Shown here in pieces: positions 49,728-60,145 of a DNA stretch of 64,000 bases. This stretch comes from Candidatus Brocadia sp. (GTDB taxonomy: Bacteria; Planctomycetota; Brocadiia; Brocadiales; Brocadiaceae): NCBI GenBank assembly GCA_011525665.1, contig WYAU01000014.1, positions 1 to 64,000 on the forward strand, in the 5' to 3' direction. Position numbers and translations under genes: made by a program. The notes beneath the pieces are model-generated. The model made no database searches and was not told the origin of the DNA. It saw only the letters and a program-made list of their open reading frames with translations. How positions within the stretch are numbered: the stretch's first letter is position 1; the number at the start of each line of letters is the position of its first letter.

Positions 49728-51995
49728 TTATAGGAGAAATAAAATTTGACAACCAGATAGGAATATGCGCGCTATCTTATTTTTCACTTTTTTTAAAAAT
49801 AGCAAAGCCTTCCTTAAAGTCTTTTTATGAAAAAAATAAAGTAGCATATGTTCCAGAATACATTGAAATAATTTATTTTGTGTTGAATTTGCAGTTGCTG
49901 AATTTACCATGTAAGCCTGAGCAAGAAGGGCAATATCCTTAGCATCGCGGTTAATAAGGTCTGGAAATCTTTCAAAAAGTTTCCTATATGTTCTTCCATA
50001 AACCCCCGTATTTACAAAATGTAACGTTGATTCTTTTCTCTGCCTAAGTTCTCCCAATATTTCCGGAATAGTAGCAGCAGCCCATCCTGCAGCCATCACT
50101 GCATTGAAAAGGTCCCACGTGTCATATTCCTCGCTTATTGTGGAGCGAAAGTAACCGGCTTCTTGCAATGACTGTGTGCGAACGACACTAAAGGGCATCG
50201 CTTCATTTGAAAGCCACTGATAAGGGAAGGATGGGCAGAAGTTCGTCAAAATTTTATCCTTAACTCCAATATACTGCGCCCAGCAGGAGACAAGGCCAAC
50301 TTCTGGAGATCGTAGAAGAATAGATTCGCAGATGGCTATAAAGTTAGGTTTTAACCTGTCATGGGCATTGAGGAAAGAGAAACCGAGGGGTTTCGTTCCT
50401 GAATTAAGTATTGCTTCAATGCCAGTATTCTTAGCCGGCGTTACATCGCCATTTTTTTTGAGAATAACATGCCATCCTCCTTGTTGCGTAATAGCTAGGG
50501 TTTTCAATGCCTGATTTTGTGTAGATCTATCATCTACAATAATTACAGCAGCGGGTTTTTGTGTTTGCTGTTCAATGCTTTGCAGGCATTCAGTAAGAAA
50601 TTGTGCTGTATTAAAGCAGGTAACAACAATGGCAATTCCTTTTTCGGAATTATTTTGCAAGACCTTATGCTTTTGCCTCTCATAAAGGGGTCTTGTAGAC
50701 CATGATAAATTTACCGGCAGGTTTAAAGATTGTTTTGGCCCTTGATTGACGATTTGACTGCGGAAGTCTAAATGCCTTTCCAGGATTTTCTTGTTATCGC
50801 ACATCTGGCGGATGGATGCTGATGCATTACTCCCCATTTCGGCAATTTTTTTGGGAGGTGTTTCTAATGCCCGTTCGAGGGCTTCTGCAAGGCCATTATT
50901 TTCAGTTTTTTTTGCCAGCCAACCCGTTTTGCCGTCTTCGATCATTTCGACCATTCCTCCCTCACGCGATGCAAGAACCGGTAGTCCTGAACACATCGCT
51001 TCAACGCAACTATAAGGGAAATTTTCCCAACGAGATGGTACTACGGCAATACGTGCTTTAGCCAGAAATTGCGGAAGCAAAGAACGTTCTTGGTGGCCCA
51101 GAAAGTGAAACCTTGTCTTTAACTCGTCGGGGATACGACGCGTCACGAAATCTTCACCACTCATGTTTTTTGTGGTAAGAATATTGGCGCCAACAAACTC
51201 GAAATGTGCTGCCGGATATTTATGGGCAACCGCTGCTGCAGCATCGATCCATTCTATTATTCCCTTGCGCCGCTCAAGTCTTCCCATATAACTAATTTTT
51301 CCGTATTCCCATGTGTCTTTATTCCGTTCGAGGATGGGACTGTCTCCAATTGGTAATGGAATAACCCGAATGCTTCCTGCCTGCAATCCGTAATGCTCTT
51401 CTGCTTGGTTGGCTAAATAACGACTGGGGCAAAGGAGGGCATCGGCCGACGTGATACTAAAGTCCTCAAGCCTTTTTATTTCCAGATGAGAAGGAGAATA
51501 AATATCCCAATCATTGTGTTGGGCGATAAATTCAATGGGAGAATGTAAATGAATAAAACAGGGGGGACACCTTTTTGGTCCTAATCCCATGGCCCGGCGA
51601 AGTTGAAAAAAATATAAAGGCGCCTCATAATCCTGTGATTCAATTATATCGATCCCTTCCTGTTCAATAAGTTTCTCTGTAAGAAGGCTAACTTGCCAGG
51701 AAAAAGATTGGGCGTGGAGACTCCACTTAAAGAGATTATTCGCTTTCTTAAATTTGATTAAGGAATTTGATTCGTGACTCATAAAAGATTTACAGTTCGT
51801 AGAGGGAAGACGATGGATAATTAACCTCCCGTTGCACTGTTCTTCAGTCTGCCTATGGGAGCCTTCATAAAATTTACCGATTACATGTACTGTCTCTCCA
51901 TTTTCAGCAAGTAGCCGGGCAATATGGACTCCATACGTTCCAATACCACCTCCTGGTGCCGGTGGATATTCACTGCAAACTATAAGATGTTTCAT
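49728..51995 (-). CDS. Bifunctional GT4-GT2 glycosyltransferase fusion
   Basis: 755 residues. 1-420: GT4 with YPPAPGGGIGTYGVHIARLL, ISYMGRLERRKGIIEWIDA and RWENFPYSCVEAMCSGLPVLASREGGM. 445-720: GT2 with GIAIVVTCFNTAQFLTECL, VIIVDDRSTQ and a degenerate DxD region reading FLNAHDRL instead of FLDxDD. Two transferases in one chain suggest sequential addition of two sugars, although the second domain's metal motif looks altered. Downstream gene overlaps by a few tens of bases in its long frame only. Confidence 0.85.
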   Translation of the reverse strand: MKHLIVCSEYPPAPGGGIGTYGVHIARLLAENGETVHVIGKFYEGSHRQTEEQCNGRLIIHRLPSTNCKSFMSHESNSLIKFKKANNLFKWSLHAQSFSWQVSLLTEKLIEQEGIDIIESQDYEAPLYFFQLRRAMGLGPKRCPPCFIHLHSPIEFIAQHNDWDIYSPSHLEIKRLEDFSITSADALLCPSRYLANQAEEHYGLQAGSIRVIPLPIGDSPILERNKDTWEYGKISYMGRLERRKGIIEWIDAAAAVAHKYPAAHFEFVGANILTTKNMSGEDFVTRRIPDELKTRFHFLGHQERSLLPQFLAKARIAVVPSRWENFPYSCVEAMCSGLPVLASREGGMVEMIEDGKTGWLAKKTENNGLAEALERALETPPKKIAEMGSNASASIRQMCDNKKILERHLDFRSQIVNQGPKQSLNLPVNLSWSTRPLYERQKHKVLQNNSEKGIAIVVTCFNTAQFLTECLQSIEQQTQKPAAVIIVDDRSTQNQALKTLAITQQGGWHVILKKNGDVTPAKNTGIEAILNSGTKPLGFSFLNAHDRLKPNFIAICESILLRSPEVGLVSCWAQYIGVKDKILTNFCPSFPYQWLSNEAMPFSVVRTQSLQEAGYFRSTISEEYDTWDLFNAVMAAGWAAATIPEILGELRQRKESTLHFVNTGVYGRTYRKLFERFPDLINRDAKDIALLAQAYMVNSATANSTQNKLFQCILEHMLLYFFHKKTLRKALLFLKKVKNKIARIFLSGCQILFLL

Positions 51996-52004
51996 AACGG
52001 TTCG

Positions 52005-54395
52005 CTAGTTTGTCAATAACTGTGTAATAATCCTTCCTGTTTTACGTAAAAATATTTTAAATAAAGGAAGAATATGATTTGAATTGTTAGGGGGTGCAGA
52101 TAGGGTTTTTTCCGTATAAACATATTGCTTCAATTGATTTTCCAATTGCATAGCAATTTCAACGGCAAATTTGGAGACCGTTTCGCGATGGGTGTTCAAC
52201 ATAAGTTCCCTCATAACCTGATTCTGCACAGAGGTCATGCTTCGGTAAAGTGAATCCTTGCGAACCCGGTATCTTGTAAGGTGCATGGGAATTGTTATAA
52301 TAGGCCATCCTGATGCAAGCATTCTAACGCCTAATTCCCAATCTTCATAATTATAACGCTGGCGAGTATCGTAGCCACCTAGATCCCGTAAGAGTTCTGT
52401 GCGTGTCAGGCAGGGAACGATCACGCTGTGTTCGATAAATAGAAAGGGTAGCTCCGTCTGCGGAGCGTTCCAGAAGCCATCAGGGATATCATTCCCAAAA
52501 ATAAAAGCCCAGGCGGCAACTCCACCTAAACGTGGATACTTATTAAGGATTTGAAGGGCAATATCATAAAAAGGAGGCTCAATCATATCATCTCCATCAA
52601 GAAAGGAGATGAATTCCCCGCTTGCTTTCTCGAGTCCGGTATTTCTTGCCGCTGCTAACCCCTGGTTTCGTTTGTGAATAACTGTAAGGGGAAGACCTTT
52701 TAAAGATGCCTCTTTTTCAAGCTCCCTTATATACGAGCGTGTTTCTTCTCCGAGTGATCCGTCGTTAATCAGAAGAACCTCATCAGGCTGATGTTCAGAT
52801 GCCCAAACGCTTTTTACCGCATCCTTTATCAAAGACCCCATTTCATAACAGGTTACGACAGCCGTTAATGTTCCCTTTCTGGTATGAGGTTTAGGCTCCG
52901 GTAATAAAGGTGGTTTGTCAGCCGCTGCGTGTGTACGGAGAGAAATGCGGCGGTCAAGGAACATAAGAGCCATCCGCGACAAATTCTGTGAGTGACGTGG
53001 ATGATGAAGAAGTTGTGCTAAGGCTGCTGTAGTTTTTGTGATCAGGCATTGCCGCGTATCTCCACAGTGAGCGCTGATAATACGCTTACACAGTTCCCGT
53101 CTTATTTGATCCAGTTTTTCAACATCGGTTGCCATGATTTTTTCCATGAAATCTGCTACATTCTCAGGAGTAGGATCTCCACGAATTAAAATTTCTTCGG
53201 GCAGGATTTCTTCAGGTGCCAATCCTTCTGCAGCCGCCGGAGAGAGTAACACAAAAGACCCTTTGGCAAGTTCATGCCAGATATTCGGGAGATGATCAAA
53301 AAAACTTGGGTAGAGACGCACAGGAAAGATTTGATAGGGATGTTGTGGATATTCTCTTCTCCATTCCCATTGTTGTTCCCGCACCAGCTCCTTTACAAAT
53401 CCCCGGGAGGACCAATAGTCAACAAAATCCCTTGGTTTCATAGGGGCAAAGATCATGGGTGGTCCTGCGCTGATTACCGGATTTTTAAAGGACACTCCTT
53501 TGTTTGTTAAAAGAGTAACAGCATCAAGTGCCGCTAGCACTCCCGAAGAGGCCTGTTGAGGTTCGTAGAGAAAAAATCCCGGATATTTGCAGGTATTGGT
53601 GGTGCATGTTGCAGACGTACGGGAGATTGCATCAAGTAATTGTTTATCAACAAAACGTGGTGCAAAAACAGGGGGTAAAGATTCGGGCAGTCTGCCATCA
53701 ACGGCTATCTTATTTCCTCTGTGTCCAAAAACTAATGCAAGCTCTGCTAAAGCCAATGACACATCTTCCATCTGCCGCCGGATGATCGCATGGCGGGTCC
53801 ATATGCCTTCCTGATTAGCCATCTGGCGGTTAACGGATTTATCGGTAATCACAACTACGAAAGGCACATCCACCCTATGGGAAACCTCGGTTGCCTTTGC
53901 CATCTGTGAGACATATCCGAGACCTCCCCACATTGGCAGGATAATAAGCTGAAATGGGTCTATTGTATAAAGTGCCTGAAGTTCTTTGTTCAGGCAATAA
54001 GAAATAAAAGATAATAGCCCACCATCATTGATTAATCCGTGAGAACGTGGGCTTAAGCCTTTTTCATCGAACGGAAGCCAATATTCAGGGTCCCTCGCAG
54101 GAATTGGAATCCATTTTACCCTTTCTGATCCGAAGGGATACGGCATAGTCTCAAAGTTTAGTTGTAATACCGGACGCGTTGCCGGGGTCGGCACCCAGGT
54201 TTTTCCTGCTTCGTAACGGTACCATTCACTCCAGCAAAGAATAGTGATCCGGCAGTCAAGATGCTCGGCGATTTCTTCAACCGGAAGTCCTAATCCTCTC
54301 ATGGATATTCTTTCTTCTGTCTCATCTGAAAGAAATTCACAGTACCCCTCATACCCTTCTATGATAACAATGTGATGTCTGTCTTTTTTATTCAT
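52005..54395 (-). CDS. Large glycosyltransferase: GT4-like half fused to GT2
   Basis: 796 residues. The N-terminal ~480 residues have a GT-B-like plan (ITILCWSEWYRY, LILPMWGGLGYVSQMAKA, FPVRLYPSFFDHLPNIWHEL, SAAAEGLAPEEI) but the classic GT4 EX7E motif is not obvious. The C-terminal half is a clean GT2: LTAVVTCYEMGSLIKDAVKS, EVLLINDGSLGEET, NQGLAAARNTGLEKA, ISFLDGDDMIEPPF and RYNYEDWELGVRM. Probably a second multi-step polymerising or chain-extending enzyme of the island. Confidence 0.8.
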   Translation of the reverse strand: MNKKDRHHIVIIEGYEGYCEFLSDETEERISMRGLGLPVEEIAEHLDCRITILCWSEWYRYEAGKTWVPTPATRPVLQLNFETMPYPFGSERVKWIPIPARDPEYWLPFDEKGLSPRSHGLINDGGLLSFISYCLNKELQALYTIDPFQLIILPMWGGLGYVSQMAKATEVSHRVDVPFVVVITDKSVNRQMANQEGIWTRHAIIRRQMEDVSLALAELALVFGHRGNKIAVDGRLPESLPPVFAPRFVDKQLLDAISRTSATCTTNTCKYPGFFLYEPQQASSGVLAALDAVTLLTNKGVSFKNPVISAGPPMIFAPMKPRDFVDYWSSRGFVKELVREQQWEWRREYPQHPYQIFPVRLYPSFFDHLPNIWHELAKGSFVLLSPAAAEGLAPEEILPEEILIRGDPTPENVADFMEKIMATDVEKLDQIRRELCKRIISAHCGDTRQCLITKTTAALAQLLHHPRHSQNLSRMALMFLDRRISLRTHAAADKPPLLPEPKPHTRKGTLTAVVTCYEMGSLIKDAVKSVWASEHQPDEVLLINDGSLGEETRSYIRELEKEASLKGLPLTVIHKRNQGLAAARNTGLEKASGEFISFLDGDDMIEPPFYDIALQILNKYPRLGGVAAWAFIFGNDIPDGFWNAPQTELPFLFIEHSVIVPCLTRTELLRDLGGYDTRQRYNYEDWELGVRMLASGWPIITIPMHLTRYRVRKDSLYRSMTSVQNQVMRELMLNTHRETVSKFAVEIAMQLENQLKQYVYTEKTLSAPPNNSNHILPLFKIFLRKTGRIITQLLTN

Positions 54396-54461
54396 TGCTT
54401 AACTTTACGGTTGCGTAAAATAATCTTAATGCATCCTTTTCGTGACAAAAGAAGTTTGTTT

Positions 54462-55748
54462 TCAGTGAGTTACGATATTTGTTTCTGGTGTCTTGTTGTG
54501 CATATTTAAAATAGACCACGCCGGACATAGTGAAATAACACCCGTATCTCCGGAGTTTGCTCCATCTTTACTTAAAATATGTAAGGGGTGCATTTGCCAG
54601 TGATAATCATAGATATAATTCCACTCAAGAGGATAGAGGCCGACGTTGATGTAATACATGCCGGGAAGCAGGGACAGTTCTGGCAAATGGCAAATAAAAT
54701 TGCCGTGCTGGTCTATATGCCCAAAGGTTGCGCATGCAGAGACAATATAGGTTTCAAAACACTTGACATCTGCCTCATTGTATATGCCAAAGATAACTGC
54801 TATATCAGGCATGGGTTTTGTTATATTGTATTCAAGGCTAATCGTCAGACCCTCACCGCTGCTTATTGTATCAGTAGTTTTGCCCAGTGTGTCATACAAA
54901 TAAACGGCGCATATCTCCGCTTCCTGAGTCCCTAAACGTTTGCCATATGGGGTTACTGTATTAGGCTGGTTTGTTTTTCCAAAAAGCTTCTCTGCCCGTT
55001 TTTCTGTCCGCTGACGCATAAGATCGTTATAACAACGAATAGCGCTTTCCGGATCCCCTTTCATTGCTATACGGCCTTCCTCCAGCACAAGCACTTCATC
55101 ACATAAACTCCTGATCTGTCCGGCATCATGTGAAGTCAGGATTGTGGTTTTGTCTGATGCTCGAAAAGCCGCCAACCGTTCAAGGCATTTCTTCTGAAAG
55201 CGGGAATCGCCAACCGCCAGCACTTCATCAATAATCAAAACGTCGGGGTCGAAATGAATGGCTGCGGCAAAGGCAAGCCGCAAATACATGCCATTTGAGT
55301 AAGTTCTGACCGGCTGATCCATGAATTCTTCCAGTTCAGCAAAGGCAATAATTTCTTCCTGCCTTGCCAGCACCTGGCGTTTCGTAAGGCCGCTCAGGAT
55401 GCCCCCGGTCATGAGATTTTCACGACCGGTCATATCGGGATGGAAACCACTTCCCAGTTCGAGTAATCCACTAACGTGACCTACACGACGGATATATCCG
55501 GTGGTAGGTCTTCCCAGACCGCACAGTAAACGCAGTAAGGTACTTTTTCCTGCACCATTATGACCAATAATGCCCAGCGCCCGTCCCTGTTCCACAGAAA
55601 AAGTGACATCACGCAGCGCCCAGAAGTCATTGTCTCTGTTGTGGCGGCCCGTAAACCTTCTGATTATTGACTCTTTGAGGGTAACCGGACGATTGCGTTG
55701 AATCCGGTAACGTTTTGAAACAGAGTCCACTATTAGAACTGCGGACAT
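54462..55748 (-). CDS. wzt: Polysaccharide ABC exporter ATPase (Wzt type) with C-terminal carbohydrate domain
   Basis: 428 residues. The ATPase domain (1-245) has GIIGHNGAGKSTLLRLL (Walker A), YSNGMYLRLAFA (signature) and VLIIDEVLAVGD (Walker B). The C-terminal 150 residues are a beta-sandwich of Wzt-C type that recognises the capped glycan end before export. It pairs with the permease gene 131 bases upstream. Defines this island as an ABC-dependent O-antigen or capsule pathway. Confidence 0.92.
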   Translation of the reverse strand: MSAVLIVDSVSKRYRIQRNRPVTLKESIIRRFTGRHNRDNDFWALRDVTFSVEQGRALGIIGHNGAGKSTLLRLLCGLGRPTTGYIRRVGHVSGLLELGSGFHPDMTGRENLMTGGILSGLTKRQVLARQEEIIAFAELEEFMDQPVRTYSNGMYLRLAFAAAIHFDPDVLIIDEVLAVGDSRFQKKCLERLAAFRASDKTTILTSHDAGQIRSLCDEVLVLEEGRIAMKGDPESAIRCYNDLMRQRTEKRAEKLFGKTNQPNTVTPYGKRLGTQEAEICAVYLYDTLGKTTDTISSGEGLTISLEYNITKPMPDIAVIFGIYNEADVKCFETYIVSACATFGHIDQHGNFICHLPELSLLPGMYYINVGLYPLEWNYIYDYHWQMHPLHILSKDGANSGDTGVISLCPAWSILNMHNKTPETNIVTH

Positions 55749-55879
55749 ATTGTACTCCTATTTTTGTCCCTCAAACATACCCCTCGAAGGTTTCATTTTA
55801 TTGCCGTTGAGAAGACAGTAAATTGTTTTACCAAAGCACGGGTATCTTTTGTACGTATACATTTTAATGAAACGTTATA

Positions 55880-56752
55880 CTAAATGGTATCAATAACATC
55901 ATGAAGAAAAAACCTGTAAAGAAGGTAACCAAAGACGCATACAAAGATACTTGTTACACCTGCAAACAGAAGCAATCTTCCTTCAGGAAACGTACCATAA
56001 AAAAAAATCTCCCGGTAGCCTTGTATCAACACTGCAATCGGACTAAACGTATACAAGCCACGGAGGTTTTCACTGACTGCTTGAGGCTGATAAAAAACGG
56101 GGGTCATGTAAAAGAGGAGCATAAGCACCACGCTCATAATGTGTTGCACATCCCGATAAAAGACATTTAGGGTTGCGATGATCAGGCCTAGACCGACGAT
56201 CAATATGCCCTGAATCAGTATGAGCAAAGGAAAAACCAGAATAGCCTGTGTCACGGTTCTGTCGTAGATGAATAACATAACAAGGAGTATCGGCAGGACT
56301 ACAAAAAAGTTGATCATGTATGATAGGGTGTTAGCCAGGATAAGGGTCGCCGGTGAAAAGTTAGGCCTCCTAACCAAGCCTCGATTGTTAATCAAAAGAT
56401 TGCCAGCGGAACCAACACACGTGCTAAACCATGTCCAGGGCAACAGCGCACTAAAGACGAAGGCCGGGTAAGCATCAATGTTCAGAGGGACAACCCTCTG
56501 GAAGAGGAAAACCAATACCAGTAATTGAGACAGAGGAAGCGCAAGTGACCATAGCACACCCAAAGCCGAACCTTTGTAGCGAACAGTAAAGTCGCAGCGC
56601 ACAAGGTGGCAGATGAGGTCGTAGTAGTAACGTACGGCTCCCGATTGACCGGATTTTTTGCTGGGAATTGGAATTTTTTCCTGTGAGATTGGCAATGTCC
56701 GATTTGTCAAGGAATGTATCCCTACATCTTCCGTATAAATCTGAAAAATCAA
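55880..56752 (-). CDS. wzm: Polysaccharide ABC exporter permease (Wzm type)
   Basis: 290 residues with six predicted membrane helices after a cytoplasmic N-terminus. ABC-2 motifs: RYYYDLICHLVRCDFTVRYKGSALGVLWSL, LPWTWFSTCVGSAGNLLINN, and the C-terminal NVFYRDVQHIMSVVLML with FYMTPVFY. It moves undecaprenyl-linked glycan across the inner membrane with Wzt. The N-terminal 35 residues are longer than usual, so the ATG at 56752 may be upstream of the real start. Confidence 0.9.
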   Translation of the reverse strand: MIFQIYTEDVGIHSLTNRTLPISQEKIPIPSKKSGQSGAVRYYYDLICHLVRCDFTVRYKGSALGVLWSLALPLSQLLVLVFLFQRVVPLNIDAYPAFVFSALLPWTWFSTCVGSAGNLLINNRGLVRRPNFSPATLILANTLSYMINFFVVLPILLVMLFIYDRTVTQAILVFPLLILIQGILIVGLGLIIATLNVFYRDVQHIMSVVLMLLFYMTPVFYQPQAVSENLRGLYTFSPIAVLIQGYREIFFYGTFPEGRLLLFAGVTSIFVCVFGYLLYRFFLHDVIDTI

Positions 56753-56939
56753 TGACCAAACAGCGTAGATAAAACAAAACTATCTTCGCTTATCTTCTTT
56801 CTACCTAAATAATTAGATTTGCACCATACCAAATACCATTATCGGCATTCCATGGTTCTTCTGAAGAAGCAAAATGATCGGTATTCAAAACGGCTGAATT
56901 TTTCGGCATCAGATTATTGTTGCAGGATGTTAAAAATTT

Positions 56940-58067
56940 TTACGCCTCAAGCATCTCCACATTGGTCCGCGGTACGACAGCCGAGGAGCCGTCGGGAAAT
57001 TCGATTTCAAGGATGCGTACCGTGGCCCCGGTTTCAATGGTTTGGGGAGAAAAGGGGAGCGCCTTGATCTTGCCGATCTTTCCAAAATAGGGCACGCGGA
57101 TGATCCTTACGGTGTCTCCGATCTCCATACCCCTGTCGGGTAGCTTATCCATCTCTTCTCCGGAAAACCCACCTGTCTCATAGGGTATAATGATTTCAGG
57201 TCTTACCACACCAGCCCGGATCTGCGTAGCGCCATTAATAGAGGTTTTAGCGCCCGAGCGGGATTTTAAAAGTTCGAAGGTTCTCTGGGCCATTGGTATC
57301 TGACCAAAGCCCTCGGTAATAATGAGTGTAATGCCAATTTCTTCAGAACCCGTAATGGCTACGCCAAGGTCGTATCCAAGCAGTTTCCTGAGATCTTCGT
57401 CATCAATCCCGCCGACAATGATTCCTTTTACCCCCGTCCTTCTTGCCTTGTCAATAGCGTCGTGTCGGATAAACGCACCCCCCACAATGATTTTATCCTT
57501 ATGAAGGGGCAGTATGTGGTCAGCGGTAAGCATATCATCAGGCTTATCAACAGTAACGGCAAGTTCACCCACCGTTTCGCCACCCACGCCAAAGATACCC
57601 TGAATAAAGGTTGCAGTTGTCTCCATAACTACACCCTCTTTTTCCATAACCGCTGTGACAGAGCCGCCTATGTAAGCGTATACTTGTATTGGTTTTGGTG
57701 GTTCCCGCAAAAGGACCTGCCCAGTTACCGTGGATATGGTTTCAATCGTACCTGTGATGGGAGAAAGCAAGACGGTCTTTAATATCTTAACCCATGGTTT
57801 GGTTTCAGCAATAATTTCATCCTTCCGGACAGGATCGCCTTCCTTCTTCAGCATGTATTCCCTGAGGTCTTTGGGCTGAATGCCCAACCGGTTCACGGCA
57901 TTGATGGCGTGAACCTTTCCCGGCAAATGGGTCCTCGCCACAACATCCTCTGCCTTGAGGACGTCACCCTTTTTGACGATAACGTCACCCAATAGGGGCA
58001 GGACACGTTGACTCGTGACCTTTGTCCTTTCGGCTATGCGTAAACCCGGTGTATATGCGTGTGTCAT
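56940..58067 (-). CDS. Unknown protein with lipoyl-like and KOW-like domains, GlmL partner
   Basis: 375 residues. The N-terminal third looks like two hybrid-barrel/lipoyl-type segments (LLGDVIVKKGDVLKAEDVVA, LLSPITGTIETISTVTGQVL). The middle is an alpha/beta domain (GVKGIIVGGIDDEDLRKLLG, ITLIITEGFGQ). The end holds a KOW-like segment (MEIGDTVRIIRVPYFGKIGK). No catalytic motif recognised. It is the last gene of a minus-strand trio with the GlmL-like ATPase and the 88-aa protein, which suggests a shared function. Confidence 0.6.
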   Translation of the reverse strand: MTHAYTPGLRIAERTKVTSQRVLPLLGDVIVKKGDVLKAEDVVARTHLPGKVHAINAVNRLGIQPKDLREYMLKKEGDPVRKDEIIAETKPWVKILKTVLLSPITGTIETISTVTGQVLLREPPKPIQVYAYIGGSVTAVMEKEGVVMETTATFIQGIFGVGGETVGELAVTVDKPDDMLTADHILPLHKDKIIVGGAFIRHDAIDKARRTGVKGIIVGGIDDEDLRKLLGYDLGVAITGSEEIGITLIITEGFGQIPMAQRTFELLKSRSGAKTSINGATQIRAGVVRPEIIIPYETGGFSGEEMDKLPDRGMEIGDTVRIIRVPYFGKIGKIKALPFSPQTIETGATVRILEIEFPDGSSAVVPRTNVEMLEA

Positions 58068-58224
58068 AGGGTAATAGGGTACAAAAAAACCTTATTGATA
58101 AAACGCCTCAAATTAAAAAGCAACCACGAATAAACCGTTTAAACAGCTCAAACAGTTCAACCGGTTTAAGTGGCTTTGTCAATCTGTATCATCTGTGAAA
58201 TCTGAGGTTTCTCGAATGCTTTTC

Positions 58225-60012
58225 TTATTCTGGATACGCATCGATGGCCTTTGTCCATTGTTGCAATTGTTCTACCCTTGATACCTTATCCTTTGCTACT
58301 GTTATGGGTCTTCCCCGGGTATCAATTACTATCCCCACAACTCCCCCAAAGACCTTCCTTCTCACGGGTTTGCCCTTTCCTTCGCCGGCATCAAAATTTT
58401 TTACCGGGAGAACCTCAATTTCAGCCACCTGACCCGTGTCGAGCGGTAAAACACAGATATCCCCGTAGGAAAGAGCGCCTTTCGTCTGCTTGCCGTCAGG
58501 CATTGTTATCCTGTATGAGATGCATTTTTCACCGCGTTTCCCGACACTTTCCTTAACGAGGGACACACACGTACCCAGATGAATCAGACAATCTTTCTCA
58601 AAAACCTCCGTTGCGGCCTGTTCATTCACGGTTGAAAGGACGCCCAGATGCGGCATCATGAAAATACTATCAACGGCGAGCCTTGTGACGCCTTCGGGCT
58701 GGAATGCATCAATCATCATGAGCATTGCCTGAGACCTGCGCGGTGCATGGGAGAGTACGCCCCCGCTGCCTACCAACAAGTCCAAAGTTAACATGTCTAT
58801 GAGTGTTTCACCGGCAATTTCCTGTTTAAAGGCCTCGGAAATGTCGCGCTCCCTCTGTACGCCTTTCAGTCCCACGGCAAGGGACTTGTGCTGTTCAAAA
58901 GACAGCCGCAGGGCTTCCCGCGATATGGCCTGTTCGACTTTCAGTTCTTCCAGTGTCTGGGGGATCGTTGTGGGACGGATCATCTTGTTCTTAACCCTGT
59001 TCCGGAGGTCTGACTCATCGATATCAAATGGCACCCACCGGAGAATGTTTTCAAGTCCTGCCTCGGCCAATACATTGGAGATGCTGTAACTCATTCCAAG
59101 ATTGGCGCTCACCGTGCGGTTAAAGATTTCGCCGTATACAGAAAAGACGTCCGTGGTGGCACCGCCAATGTCTACACCCACCACATTAATAGTGTCTTTT
59201 TTGGCAATGGTCTGCATAATGAGACCGACGGCTCCGGGAGTGGGCATAATCGGCGCTCCCGTCCACGACATGAGTTTTTTGTAACCGGGCGCCTGTGCCA
59301 TGACGTGTTCAAGAAAGAGCTTCTGGATTTCCTGACGGGCCGGAAAGAGATTTTCACGTTCAAGCATTGGCCGGATATTTTCTGTAATATGAAGCGAGGT
59401 TTTTTTGTCCAAAATTTCTTTAATTTTTTCCCGGGCGACTTTATTGCCGGCATAGATGACAGGGAGTTGAAAGGTCATGCCGAGCCGCGGTTTTGGGTTG
59501 GCCGCAGAGATATATTCAGCCAGTTCTACCACATGGGTGACTGTACCACCGTCTGTGCCTCCCGAGAGGAGGATCATGTCCGGTCTCAGATGCCGGATAC
59601 GGTCGATCTTTTCATGCGGGAGACGCTGGTCGTTGGATGCGATGACGTCCATAACGATTGCACCCGCGCCGAGCGCAGCACGCTGGGCGCTTTCGGCGGT
59701 CATGGTCTTTACGGCCCCGGCAACCATCATCTGCAATCCTCCGCCGGCGCTGCTTGTGGAAACATAGATATCCACTCCCACATTTCCCCGGGCAGGTGTT
59801 ATAATCTTTTCACCGTCTAAAATCTTCCGGCCGGAAAGTTCTTCTACTTCTGCGAATGCATTTAAGACGCCACGGGTTACATCCTCAAAAGGGGCTTCCA
59901 CAGTGGTGGGTGATTCGCCACGAAATGTCTGGCGGTATGCCCCCTCCTTTTTTTCGATCAGGATGGCCTTGGTGGTGGTGCTTCCGCAGTCTGTTGCAAT
60001 GATAACGTTCAA
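58225..60012 (-). CDS. GlmL/MutL-type actin-like ATPase (mutase reactivase family)
   Basis: 595 residues from TTG 60012, which has GAGGGTGG ahead of it. VIIATDCGSTTTKAILIE is the actin/ASKHA phosphate-1 motif. VDIGGATTDVFSVYG gives phosphate-2, and LLSGGTDGGTVTH and LLVGSGGVLSHAPRR are typical of GlmL (MutL) proteins. GlmL is associated with B12-dependent glutamate mutase and related aminomutases, probably as reactivase. No GlmS or GlmE is in the window, so the client enzyme is elsewhere or the protein has another role. Upstream codons of the longer frame are not supported. Confidence 0.88.
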   Translation of the reverse strand: MNVIIATDCGSTTTKAILIEKKEGAYRQTFRGESPTTVEAPFEDVTRGVLNAFAEVEELSGRKILDGEKIITPARGNVGVDIYVSTSSAGGGLQMMVAGAVKTMTAESAQRAALGAGAIVMDVIASNDQRLPHEKIDRIRHLRPDMILLSGGTDGGTVTHVVELAEYISAANPKPRLGMTFQLPVIYAGNKVAREKIKEILDKKTSLHITENIRPMLERENLFPARQEIQKLFLEHVMAQAPGYKKLMSWTGAPIMPTPGAVGLIMQTIAKKDTINVVGVDIGGATTDVFSVYGEIFNRTVSANLGMSYSISNVLAEAGLENILRWVPFDIDESDLRNRVKNKMIRPTTIPQTLEELKVEQAISREALRLSFEQHKSLAVGLKGVQRERDISEAFKQEIAGETLIDMLTLDLLVGSGGVLSHAPRRSQAMLMMIDAFQPEGVTRLAVDSIFMMPHLGVLSTVNEQAATEVFEKDCLIHLGTCVSLVKESVGKRGEKCISYRITMPDGKQTKGALSYGDICVLPLDTGQVAEIEVLPVKNFDAGEGKGKPVRRKVFGGVVGIVIDTRGRPITVAKDKVSRVEQLQQWTKAIDAYPE

Positions 60013-60145
60013 ATTTCCACCCTCTTTTTGTAAAAGCCCAATGCAAAGGCGCAAAGCGTTAAAAATAATCGACAATCCTTTTGTTCCATAGAAAATGCGC
60101 TTTCCTCTATCAGCTATCTATAAACTTTGTATCTTCCTTCGCGTC